DNA from: Segatella maculosa DSM 19339 = JCM 15638 | Lineage (GTDB): Bacteria > Bacteroidota > Bacteroidia > Bacteroidales > Bacteroidaceae | Direction: 5' to 3' | Length of the DNA stretch: 64,000 nucleotides | Assembly: GCF_000382385.1 (NCBI RefSeq) | Contig: NZ_KB908319.1 | Location: 124,001-188,000, forward strand | Shown here: positions 16,913-24,088 of the stretch, in pieces | Layout of the letters: the number at the start of each line of letters is the position of its first letter | Position numbering within the stretch: the first letter of the stretch is position 1 | The notes under the pieces: generated by a model | The model's input: the letters and a program-made list of their open reading frames with translations, nothing else | Databases searched by the model: none | What the model was told of the DNA's origin: nothing | Position numbers and translations under genes: made by a program

Positions 16913-17782
16913 ATGGAGAAGCGAATCACAGAACAACCATCTCACTATGACCATCTGGAAACGATGTCAATAGAACAACTTACGGCTGCTATCAATCAGG
17001 AAAACAAGAGTGTGCCCACAGCAATCGACCGCGCATTGCCGCAAATCAACGCACTCATTGCGGCCATACTGCAACGCTTGCAGGCCGGTGGTCGGTTGTT
17101 TTATTGCGGTTGCGGCACGGGAGGACGGCTGGCAACGCTCGACACAATAGAGGTACAAAACACCTATGGAACAGACGGAAGCCAGATAAGAGCAGTCTTT
17201 CCGGGCGGTATAAGTGCACTTACACAGACGCGGGAGTCGCGCGAAGACGACCTCACCGACGGTTGGCAGCAACTCGTTTCCTGCCATATCACGGAGCAAG
17301 ACATCGTACTCGGCTTCTCGGCCAGCGGCACAACGCCTTTCGTTCTGGCCACGCTCAAGGCCTGTCGTGCGCGGAATATCGCTACAGCCTGCGTGGTCAA
17401 CAACCCCAATAGTCCCATTGCTGCGGTGTCAGACCATGTGGTCGAGGTCGTAACGGGGCCTGAATTCGTCACCGGAAGCACCCGTATGAAGGGCGGAACT
17501 TCGCAGAAACTGATTCTCGACATGGTCAGTACGACGCTCATGATACGCCTTGGAAGGGTCGAAGGCAACAAGATGGTGAACGTAAAACTGATGAATGCCA
17601 AACTCATAGACCGCGCTGCACGCATCTATATGGAGCGTCATCCCGATGAGAATGACTATCAAAGTGTGGTAGAAAAGCTGAAGAAAAGCGGCAGTATCAA
17701 AGCCGCAGAGGAAAGGAGAGCCTCCCCTGAACCCTCCAAAGGAGGGGAGGCCAAACAGCATGAGGCAAATAGGCTTCTATAA
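16913..17782 (+). CDS. murQ: N-acetylmuramic acid 6-phosphate etherase MurQ
   Basis: The 289-residue protein has a SIS domain and cleaves the lactyl ether of MurNAc-6-P to give GlcNAc-6-P, part of cell-wall or environmental MurNAc recycling. Visible motifs are CGCGTGGRLATLDTIE (about residues 63-78), which holds the proposed catalytic Glu, SASGTTPF and the TRMKGGTSQK segment. The last 20 or so residues (from RASPEPSKGGEAK) are encoded by a copy of dispersed repeat C, so the original C-terminus was probably extended by repeat insertion. It starts 14 bp after the fba terminator, so its own promoter is not obvious. Confidence 0.93.
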   Translation: MEKRITEQPSHYDHLETMSIEQLTAAINQENKSVPTAIDRALPQINALIAAILQRLQAGGRLFYCGCGTGGRLATLDTIEVQNTYGTDGSQIRAVFPGGISALTQTRESREDDLTDGWQQLVSCHITEQDIVLGFSASGTTPFVLATLKACRARNIATACVVNNPNSPIAAVSDHVVEVVTGPEFVTGSTRMKGGTSQKLILDMVSTTLMIRLGRVEGNKMVNVKLMNAKLIDRAARIYMERHPDENDYQSVVEKLKKSGSIKAAEERRASPEPSKGGEAKQHEANRLL

Positions 17783-17833
17783 AAACGCTTTCAGTTCGTT
17801 CTCCCCTCCTTTGGAGGGGCCGGGGGAGGCTTC
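17718..17833. repeat. Inverted pair of GC-rich family C repeats between murQ and the convergent gene
   Basis: One arm (17718-17752, with CCCTCCAAAGGAGGGGAGG) lies inside the murQ 3' end. The other (17801-17833, CTCCCCTCCTTTGGAGGGG) is its inverted copy. Together they can fold into a long hairpin between convergent genes. Related copies occur at 56972-57003 and, degenerate, near 39453-39500. It may act as a bidirectional terminator. Confidence 0.8.
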
Positions 17834-18500
17834 ACTTCCTTCCGAAATACACTACAATTCCCATGTTAAGAATGCCTTGTTGCCCGTAACCCAGCTCTGA
17901 AGTGAAGCGCACATGATTGCCTCCAATCTCTATTCCAACAGGAGAAAGCTGATAAGCGACCTTGATTTTCTCTTCCTTTATATTAGGGAAGTGGCTGCTT
18001 TCAGACTGCAATCGGTAGTAACGAAGACCGAGACCACCCTTTGAATAGAGTGTGAAATGACCGTTGTCGAGCCAAGTATATTTTGCTTCGGGCATGAATG
18101 TCCAAGCCTTGCTCGACAGATTCAGTTCGTCATTCGGGAAGATTGAAAAGAAAATCCCGCCGTAAAGGAGTAGATAGGGATTGTTTCCCAACTGCTCATC
18201 CCATGAAAGATGCGCCCCCTTTGCAGCGGCTTCGGTGTAGCTGATGTCTGCTCCTACGGCCCATTTCGGACTGAAATGATAGAGATATTCCATGTTAAAA
18301 GCATAGTTTATGCCTAAGAACAGCCCGAAAGCAGACGCATCTTCCTCGAGTTTGAACTGCTTTATGTAGTCGTTTTTCACGCTGTTTAAATGCGGTTCGT
18401 CGCCAAATCCGAAACTCAATTTCAGCTCATGCTTGAACGATTGCGCCTGCATTTGCAAGGCAAAACACAACGTAGCTAAAACAAAAATAATCCTTTTCAT
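17832..18500 (-). CDS. Outer-membrane beta-barrel protein of unknown function
   Basis: The 222-residue protein starts with a clear signal peptide (MKRIIFVLATLCFALQMQAQ) and continues with alternating hydrophobic and polar strands ending in an aromatic residue (VVYFGRK), typical of small outer-membrane barrels. I cannot name the family beyond this. The frame is open 70 codons further upstream, but that part is low-complexity intergenic sequence with dispersed repeats, so I start at the signal peptide. A possible -7 box, TATTTTTG, lies at 18545-18538. It is convergent with murQ. Confidence 0.75.
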   Translation of the reverse strand: MKRIIFVLATLCFALQMQAQSFKHELKLSFGFGDEPHLNSVKNDYIKQFKLEEDASAFGLFLGINYAFNMEYLYHFSPKWAVGADISYTEAAAKGAHLSWDEQLGNNPYLLLYGGIFFSIFPNDELNLSSKAWTFMPEAKYTWLDNGHFTLYSKGGLGLRYYRLQSESSHFPNIKEEKIKVAYQLSPVGIEIGGNHVRFTSELGYGQQGILNMGIVVYFGRK

Positions 18501-18673
18501 GTCCTTATTTCTTGAGATTGTTGCACAGATACAGTCACAAAAATACGAAAAAAGTCGGATATTCCTCCACACTTCCCTCTTTTTTTTACCCATTGTTCCC
18601 TTGCTTGGAGATGTAGAAACGTACGCTTCGTGTGTCCACCTAAGTGGAATTGAACGCGCACATGCATGATTGT

Positions 18674-18906
18674 TTGAGCGGACGCACGAACCGTGCGTCC
18701 CAACATGCACTCAAACACTTTTAAATATCGGCCACATTGATTACCAACGACTTACACCTTGTGTTCCAATTGCAGCCATATTGCACGGTAATCTCACCCA
18801 TTTCACCGCGTAATATGGCCCATATTACCGCACAATATGGCCCATTTTAAAAACCGATATGGCCGAACTGAAAATGTAGGGACGCACGGCTCGTGCGTCC
18901 GCTCAA
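18674..18906. mobile_element. MITE-like composite palindromic element, copy 2
   Basis: This is the reverse-oriented counterpart of the element at 5201-5425. Family A repeats form the ends (18674-18712 and 18875-18906, inverted to each other). Between them lie the conserved 24-bp segment (18738-18761) and three to four family B units at a 22-bp pitch (about 18771-18865). A further family A copy follows at 18937-18972. With these repeats and the promoter below, the gene-free stretch 18501-19170 is accounted for. Confidence 0.7.
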
Positions 18907-19069
18907 GTGGAATTGAACGCGCACATACATGATTGTTTGGGCGGACGCACGAACCGTGCGTCCCTACATGCCGTGCAACAATCAACATGTTCGCCCATTC
19001 AAGCGCACAGTCCCTATATAATAAGGTGACGACTACAGCCATTAAACGATTTAGTTAAACTGTGTTTAT

Positions 19070-19133
19070 TTTCCAATGGAAATTTGTTTATTTGGAAAAT
19101 AACGTATATCTTTGCAATGTTTTCCAATGGAAA
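19070..19133 (+). promoter_or_regulatory. Promoter flanked by twin palindromes, likely MarR operator
   Basis: Two identical 13-bp inverted repeats, TTTCCAATGGAAA, lie at 19070-19082 and 19121-19133. Between them are a half-like site (ATTTGGAAAAT, 19090-19100) and a -7 box TATCTTTG (19107-19114). The transcribed genes are a thioredoxin-like lipoprotein and a MarR regulator, so these are good candidates for its autoregulatory operators. Inference from position and symmetry. Confidence 0.65.
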
Positions 19134-19170
19134 TAAAAATAAAATGAACACTATTCCCAAATAAGAAAGC

Positions 19171-19656
19171 ATGAAAAGAAAACTCGTTTTAGCGGCATCA
19201 ATTGCCATCATCGGCCTGAGTGCCTGCTCACAAAACAAAAGCGGCAAGCCCGCAGAAGTGAAACAACAGTATACAAACAATCAAAAGGAGAAGAAAATGA
19301 AAGTAGAAGAATTGACAGCCGAGGCTTTTAAGCACAAAGTAATGGATTATGAGAAGCACCCAAATGACTGGGTTTTTGCCGGAGAACGGCCCGCAGTAAT
19401 TGATTTTTACGCCACTTGGTGCGGTCCATGTAAGGCAACTGCCCCCGTTTTGGAGGAGCTTGCAGGCACATATAGCGGCAAGATTGATTTCTATAAGGTC
19501 GATGTTGACCAGCAACAAGAGCTGGCCGCGCTGTTCGGCATACGTAGTATTCCGTCGTTACTCTTTGTTCCCAAGGAGGGAAAACCAACCATGCAGACGG
19601 GTGCAATGAACCATCAACAGCTGGAAGATGCCATCAAAAAGGCATTGTTGAAATAA
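19171..19656 (+). CDS. Thioredoxin-like lipoprotein
   Basis: The 161-residue protein has a lipoprotein signal (LSAC, lipidated Cys19), a short linker, and a thioredoxin fold with the classical active site WCGPCK (Cys84, Cys87) and a cis-proline segment (SIPSLL). It would act as a membrane-anchored disulfide reductase or isomerase facing the periplasm. It is co-transcribed with the MarR regulator that begins 12 bp downstream, and the promoter carries paired palindromes. This fits a redox- or oxidant-responsive unit, though the inducer is unknown. Confidence 0.88.
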   Translation: MKRKLVLAASIAIIGLSACSQNKSGKPAEVKQQYTNNQKEKKMKVEELTAEAFKHKVMDYEKHPNDWVFAGERPAVIDFYATWCGPCKATAPVLEELAGTYSGKIDFYKVDVDQQQELAALFGIRSIPSLLFVPKEGKPTMQTGAMNHQQLEDAIKKALLK

Positions 19657-19668
19657 AAAACGACCGCA

Positions 19669-20028
19669 ATGAACAGGGAATGTATTTGTAAAATCAGAGA
19701 CATTTACCGCAACATCGCTGCCTTTGAGGCTCTGCTTCAAAGGCAGCTGCAACTCAATATCAATGAGGCAATGCTGCTATGTGTCGTTTCTGAGCGCGAG
19801 AACATCAGCTCCGGAGAGATAGCAGAAGAGATGAATCTCACGCCATCCAACGCATCCAAGGTAATTGCTTCACTGGAAAAGAAAAGCCTCATCAAGCGAA
19901 AGACGTGCAAGGACGACAAACGTTGCATGCGTTTTTCCATCACCAAAGCTGGCAAGGAACTGCTTTCTCACTTCACATGCGACTCGCTTCAGTTGCCCGA
20001 AACACTGCAAAGCCTAACAACAAAGTAG
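19669..20028 (+). CDS. MarR-family transcriptional regulator
   Basis: The 119-residue protein is a short winged-helix regulator. The recognition-helix region is visible as SGEIAEEMNLTPSNASKVIASLEKK followed by the wing (KDDKRCMRFSITKAG). Such proteins act as dimers on 13-20 bp palindromes and often repress their own operon. The two TTTCCAATGGAAA palindromes upstream of the preceding gene are the obvious candidates. Several cysteines (positions about 4, 6, 33, 81 and 87) could allow redox sensing, which would match its thioredoxin-like partner. Confidence 0.85.
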   Translation: MNRECICKIRDIYRNIAAFEALLQRQLQLNINEAMLLCVVSERENISSGEIAEEMNLTPSNASKVIASLEKKSLIKRKTCKDDKRCMRFSITKAGKELLSHFTCDSLQLPETLQSLTTK

Positions 20029-20145
20029 AAGGCAGAAGGCAGAATTATTGGCTCCAACAACGCAACCGGCGCATAAGACAAAGGTAAACAACGGAACCGA
20101 GATGCAGCTTGTTGGCTGCATGCAACCTGTTTCTACTTCTATCGG

Positions 20146-20241
20146 CTTTTCACCTAACCCGAAATACCAGATCAACACTGTAAAACGTAGGCTTCGATAT
20201 AGGAAGTTCACTTTTCACCTAACCCGAAATACCGGATCAAC
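20146..20241. repeat. 31-bp direct repeat overlapping the glycosyltransferase 3' end
   Basis: A 31-bp sequence (starting CTTTTCACCTAACCCGAAAT) occurs at 20146-20176 and again, with one mismatch, at 20211-20241. The second copy contains the stop codon and last codons of the minus-strand glycosyltransferase gene. The first would encode the same C-terminal residues, so it is probably a local duplication of the gene end. Confidence 0.85.
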
Positions 20242-21360
20242 CCACCCATAAACGGAAATAACCTGAGCGGCCACGTCGTGATTTTCAAAGCGTTTGACGT
20301 AGTCTTGGCTGCGTCTTACTCGTTCTATTTTTTGCGTATTCATGGCCACAAGGAGTGCTCCTGCCATGCCACGCACGTCATCCGGTTTCACATAAAGGCA
20401 GTCCGGACCGCCCGCTTCCTCCAAACAACTGCCCTTGGCAGCCACAACCGGCAGGCCACTTTGTATGGCTTCGATGATTGGAATACCGAAACCTTCATAA
20501 CGAGATGGGTAAACAAAGGCCTCTGCCTGACGGTAAATGGCTGGCAAAAGGGCGTTGGGAACACCCTGCAGGAAGTGGACACGCTGTGCCAAACCAAGTT
20601 CTTTGATGGCTGCATCGAGCTGTTTCTGATAGCTCGTCTGCCTTCCCACGACAACAAGATGAAGCTCCTCGGGAAGCTGTGACAGTGCACGAATGCCCAA
20701 AAGAATGTTTTTTCGTGCTTCAACCGTCCCCACATTGAGGATATAATGCGCGGGAAGGCGATACTTCCGACGGGCTTCTTCGAGGCTCTCTGGGCTGACC
20801 GGCCGACAGAAACGCGTGCCGCAACTCTGATAAACAACGTCTATACGGTCTTCAGGAAAGTCACTATAAGCTAAAATGTCGCGTCGTGTGCACGCACTGA
20901 TGGCGATGATTCGCGTGGCTTCACGCAGCATTTGGCGAAATTTCCACTTGTAGAAGAACACGTCGATGGGCGGATAAAACTCGGGATGTCGCAGGAATAT
21001 GAGGTCGTGCACGGTCACCACGCCCGGTATTCCGGCTTTGGAAAGTCCGCAAGGAAGCTCACCCGACAAACCATGATAGATGCGGACGCCATCACGTTTC
21101 AGGTTGTTCACCACGCCATGCATGCGCCACAGGTCGCGTTGCAGGCGGCAATGTAGCCTTGGGTGGCTGAAACTGACGTTCTCTCTCGGCAGAATCTGCC
21201 CGCGAAGTTCGTCACGTCCGGCGTCGGGTGCATAGAGTCGCAGCTCCGTGTCGGGCATCAGCGGGGCCAAATCGTTGATGAGCGTGCGTCCATAGCTGCC
21301 CAATCCCGTTGCATTTCTCGCGATGCGCTTAGCATCATAGCCGATCATCTTCTGCTTCAT
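20215..21360 (-). CDS. Glycosyltransferase, GT4 family
   Basis: The 381-residue protein is a GT-B retaining glycosyltransferase of the GT4 type. The C-terminal domain shows NVGTVEARKN and the donor-binding EX7E motif in PSRYEGFGIPIIEAIQSG; the N-terminal domain has GLGSYGRTL and TVHDL. It transfers a sugar from an NDP donor in the cytoplasm, probably in polysaccharide or lipopolysaccharide assembly. The start at 21360 overlaps the stop of the upstream membrane gene (ATGA), showing coupling. Acceptor and donor are unknown. Confidence 0.88.
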   Translation of the reverse strand: MKQKMIGYDAKRIARNATGLGSYGRTLINDLAPLMPDTELRLYAPDAGRDELRGQILPRENVSFSHPRLHCRLQRDLWRMHGVVNNLKRDGVRIYHGLSGELPCGLSKAGIPGVVTVHDLIFLRHPEFYPPIDVFFYKWKFRQMLREATRIIAISACTRRDILAYSDFPEDRIDVVYQSCGTRFCRPVSPESLEEARRKYRLPAHYILNVGTVEARKNILLGIRALSQLPEELHLVVVGRQTSYQKQLDAAIKELGLAQRVHFLQGVPNALLPAIYRQAEAFVYPSRYEGFGIPIIEAIQSGLPVVAAKGSCLEEAGGPDCLYVKPDDVRGMAGALLVAMNTQKIERVRRSQDYVKRFENHDVAAQVISVYGWVDPVFRVR

Positions 21361-22532
21361 GGCTGTTTCTTTATTGTTGGGGCATAGTCCTTCGTGCACA
21401 TTTCATAGCAAAGCCAGAACCAAAGCAGGCTCACGGGCAGTGCACGGAGGGCGTATGTCTGGATATAATCATGGCGTATGGCCTTCGGAATAAGGTCACT
21501 GTTGCCCATTCCCGACAGGATAAACACGAACACCATCAGTGCTATTGCCCAACGACCTCGCTGCCATGGCACTGCCATGTACCAGATGCAGGCTCCCAAC
21601 AAGGCTATGATGTAACCGCTCGACTCGCTTCCTGTGCTGAAAAGTATCACAAACAGCAGCACAGAAGCAAGGATGGTCTCTCGGAAAGCAAGGTTCTTAT
21701 ACTGCGAACGGCGCAGATAAGGCAACGCAAAAAGCAACATTCCAGGCACGATGAGCCAAAGGTCGGAGTAGGTCATGCAGCCCGTTGTGCGCCGAACAAG
21801 CCCAAGCAACGAGATGTTTTGGGCAAAGGAATTGATATTCTCGGTGTTTTTTCCGATCAAACAGTCTATCCATTCCCGGTATTGACCGATGATATAATCG
21901 GGTGAACTGATGATCATCGGGGCGCAAAAGAGCACGACCGACCACACAGCGAGCCACATTATCAGCCGCACTTTGTGCTTTGAAAAGAAGAAAAAAGACA
22001 GTCCGACGATGCCATAGAGCTTGACAAAAGTGCCTAATACAATGAAAAAAGCGGCCCAACCGTCGTGTTCTTTCTCGATAAGATAGAACGAAGAGAGAAT
22101 GATTGCGGCTATGGCGATATTGAATTGTTGCATGAACAAGGCCGTGAGAAGGGCCATACTGCAGAACCAATAGATGAAAACCTGACGCTGTCTCGGCAAT
22201 CCTGATCGGTAAATAGCGGCATACAGCCACACTGCCAAACCCATCAACCACAGCAACATACCTGCCCATTCGGGCAAAAGTGCAAAGGGTGCGATGACCA
22301 AAGAGAAGACCGGACCGTAATGGTTCACGTCCCAATACTCGGAAGGATAGGCTTCATAGAGTGAAGTTCCGTTCATCGTGTGCCAGAAAACGCCCCGAAA
22401 TATAAGGAAGTTGTTGTCGGATCGGTGGTATTTCAACATGCCCGCGAGGGCCAACAACAGCCATAGTCCCAGCAGCATGTAGCGGTTGGAGAGCATCGGA
22501 TGGCCCAAAAATGCTTTGATTTTTTCTTTCAT
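21357..22532 (-). CDS. GT87/DUF2029-type membrane glycosyltransferase
   Basis: The 391-residue polytopic membrane protein has around ten hydrophobic segments and resembles the DUF2029/GT87 family, which includes polyprenyl-phosphate-mannose-dependent mannosyltransferases. Conserved-looking residues lie in the first periplasmic loop (the YWDVNHYGPVFSL segment) and in the loop after PDYIIGQYREW. Together with the GT4 gene it overlaps, it likely builds or extends a surface glycan. Family assignment rests on membrane layout and short motifs, so the exact reaction is open. Confidence 0.75.
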   Translation of the reverse strand: MKEKIKAFLGHPMLSNRYMLLGLWLLLALAGMLKYHRSDNNFLIFRGVFWHTMNGTSLYEAYPSEYWDVNHYGPVFSLVIAPFALLPEWAGMLLWLMGLAVWLYAAIYRSGLPRQRQVFIYWFCSMALLTALFMQQFNIAIAAIILSSFYLIEKEHDGWAAFFIVLGTFVKLYGIVGLSFFFFSKHKVRLIMWLAVWSVVLFCAPMIISSPDYIIGQYREWIDCLIGKNTENINSFAQNISLLGLVRRTTGCMTYSDLWLIVPGMLLFALPYLRRSQYKNLAFRETILASVLLFVILFSTGSESSGYIIALLGACIWYMAVPWQRGRWAIALMVFVFILSGMGNSDLIPKAIRHDYIQTYALRALPVSLLWFWLCYEMCTKDYAPTIKKQP

Positions 22533-22715
22533 TATAGAAATAGGATACTTTGAATGCTTTATTTGTCAAACCGTTTCATAGATATTTTCCCAATGATTTT
22601 AAATGCAAATGGCTTACCGTGTGCGGCCTTTCGAAGCGGGAATGTCCTGCAAAAAAGCCGCAACACTTCGGCCAAGGCAACGGAATCGGCCATAAAATCC
22701 CTGAGAACTACGTGA

Positions 22716-22723
22716 CAAAAGTA
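22716..22723 (-). promoter_or_regulatory. Possible -7 box of the two-gene glycosyltransferase operon
   Basis: TACTTTTG reads from 22723 to 22716, giving a leader of about 180 nt before 22532. No good -33 was confirmed. Confidence 0.4.
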
Positions 22724-22802
22724 GTAATAAAGTTCGATAAAATCCATCGCTTTGCCCGATTATTTTATGGCCCTGCAACTATTTGGTAGGGAGAAAAGCC
22801 CG

Positions 22803-22960
22803 TAACTTTGCTTTTCATGTGCTATAAGTAAGCCTGAACAATGGTTTGGTTTCATTGCAATGGGCTGCTTTCCGGCGCTTATTTGCAAGAGTTAAGAAGT
22901 GTCTTTTCGGCTTAATGTATAATAAATTTAGTGTTTTATTCAAGAAAAGAATTATCTTTG
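22803..22960 (+). promoter_or_regulatory. Candidate promoters of the N-glycan cluster in gap 22533-23016
   Basis: In this 484-bp gene-free gap the plus strand carries two -7-like boxes: TAACTTTG (22803-22810) and TATCTTTG (22953-22960). The second lies 56 bp before the GH130 start and is the better candidate. I see no other structure in the gap. Confidence 0.5.
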
Positions 22961-23016
22961 TTTTGTATATTACATGCAAAAATCTACAGGACTAAAAACA
23001 TAAAAACATTTTTATA

Positions 23017-23994
23017 ATGAAAAACTTAAAGGATATTCTGCCTTGGGAAGACCGCCCTCAGGGTTGTAAAGACGTGATGTGGCGTTACAGCCAGAACCCT
23101 ATTATCAATCGATATGACATTCCTACGTCGAATAGTATCTTCAATAGTGCCGTCGTTCCCTATGAAAACGGCTTCGCAGGTGTGTTCCGTTGCGACAACA
23201 AAGCCGTACAAATGAACATCTTTGCAGGCTTCAGCGACGACGGCATTCATTGGAAAATCAATGAAACGCCTATTGTCTTCGAGGCTGGGAACACGCAGAT
23301 GATAGCGTCGGAATATAAATATGACCCACGCGTTACATGGATTGAAGACCGCTATTGGATTACTTGGTGCAACGGATATCACGGACCTACGATCGGTATT
23401 GGCTACACTTTCGACTTCAAAACCTTTTATCAGTGCGAGAATGCCTTCCTTCCTTTCAACCGAAACGGGGTGCTTTTCCCCGAAAAAATCAATGGCAAGT
23501 ATGCCCTTTTGAGCCGCCCCAGCGACAATGGTCACACGCCGTTCGGTGATATTTACCTTAGTTTCAGTCCCGATATGAAGTATTGGGGCGAGCACAGATG
23601 CGTGATGTCGCCAACCCCTTTCCCTGAAAGTGCATGGCAATGCACCAAGATTGGAGCCGGACCTGTGCCTTTCTTGGTCGACGAAGGCTGGCTTTTGTTC
23701 TATCATGGTGTGATAACAACGTGCAATGGTTACCGTTATTCGATGGGTGCAGCCATCTTAGATAGGGCGCAACCTGACCGAGTTCTCTATCGTACACAGC
23801 CCTATCTCTTGGCTCCGAACGCCTCTTATGAGTTACAAGGTGACGTGCCTAACGTGGTGTTCCCATGTGCAGCGCTTCATGATGGCGACCGAGTTGCCGT
23901 GTATTATGGGGCAGCCGACACCGTGGTTGGATTGTCCTTTGGTTACATTCGCGAGATTGTTGACTTCATTAAACAGAACAACATCTTAGCGTAA
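23017..23994 (+). CDS. GH130 beta-mannoside phosphorylase
   Basis: The 325-residue protein is a five-bladed beta-propeller of family GH130, which splits beta-1,4-mannosides with phosphate to give mannose 1-phosphate. Segments such as the [15 protein letters not shown] start, [15 protein letters not shown] and YHGV are typical. It has no signal peptide, so it works in the cytoplasm. With GH92 mannosidases downstream it is best assigned to the N-glycan type acting on mannosyl-beta-1,4-GlcNAc, as known for the Bacteroides thetaiotaomicron homologue BT1033. Mannosyl-glucose activity cannot be ruled out from sequence. Confidence 0.88.
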   Translation: MKNLKDILPWEDRPQGCKDVMWRYSQNPIINRYDIPTSNSIFNSAVVPYENGFAGVFRCDNKAVQMNIFAGFSDDGIHWKINETPIVFEAGNTQMIASEYKYDPRVTWIEDRYWITWCNGYHGPTIGIGYTFDFKTFYQCENAFLPFNRNGVLFPEKINGKYALLSRPSDNGHTPFGDIYLSFSPDMKYWGEHRCVMSPTPFPESAWQCTKIGAGPVPFLVDEGWLLFYHGVITTCNGYRYSMGAAILDRAQPDRVLYRTQPYLLAPNASYELQGDVPNVVFPCAALHDGDRVAVYYGAADTVVGLSFGYIREIVDFIKQNNILA

Positions 23995-24088
23995 GCCCTT
24001 GTTTTGCGGGGCAATCTATCCTGTATTATCGCACAATATGTATGCTATTTGACTAAACAATAAACCTTTTCTGCTTTTAATCTTTTTC

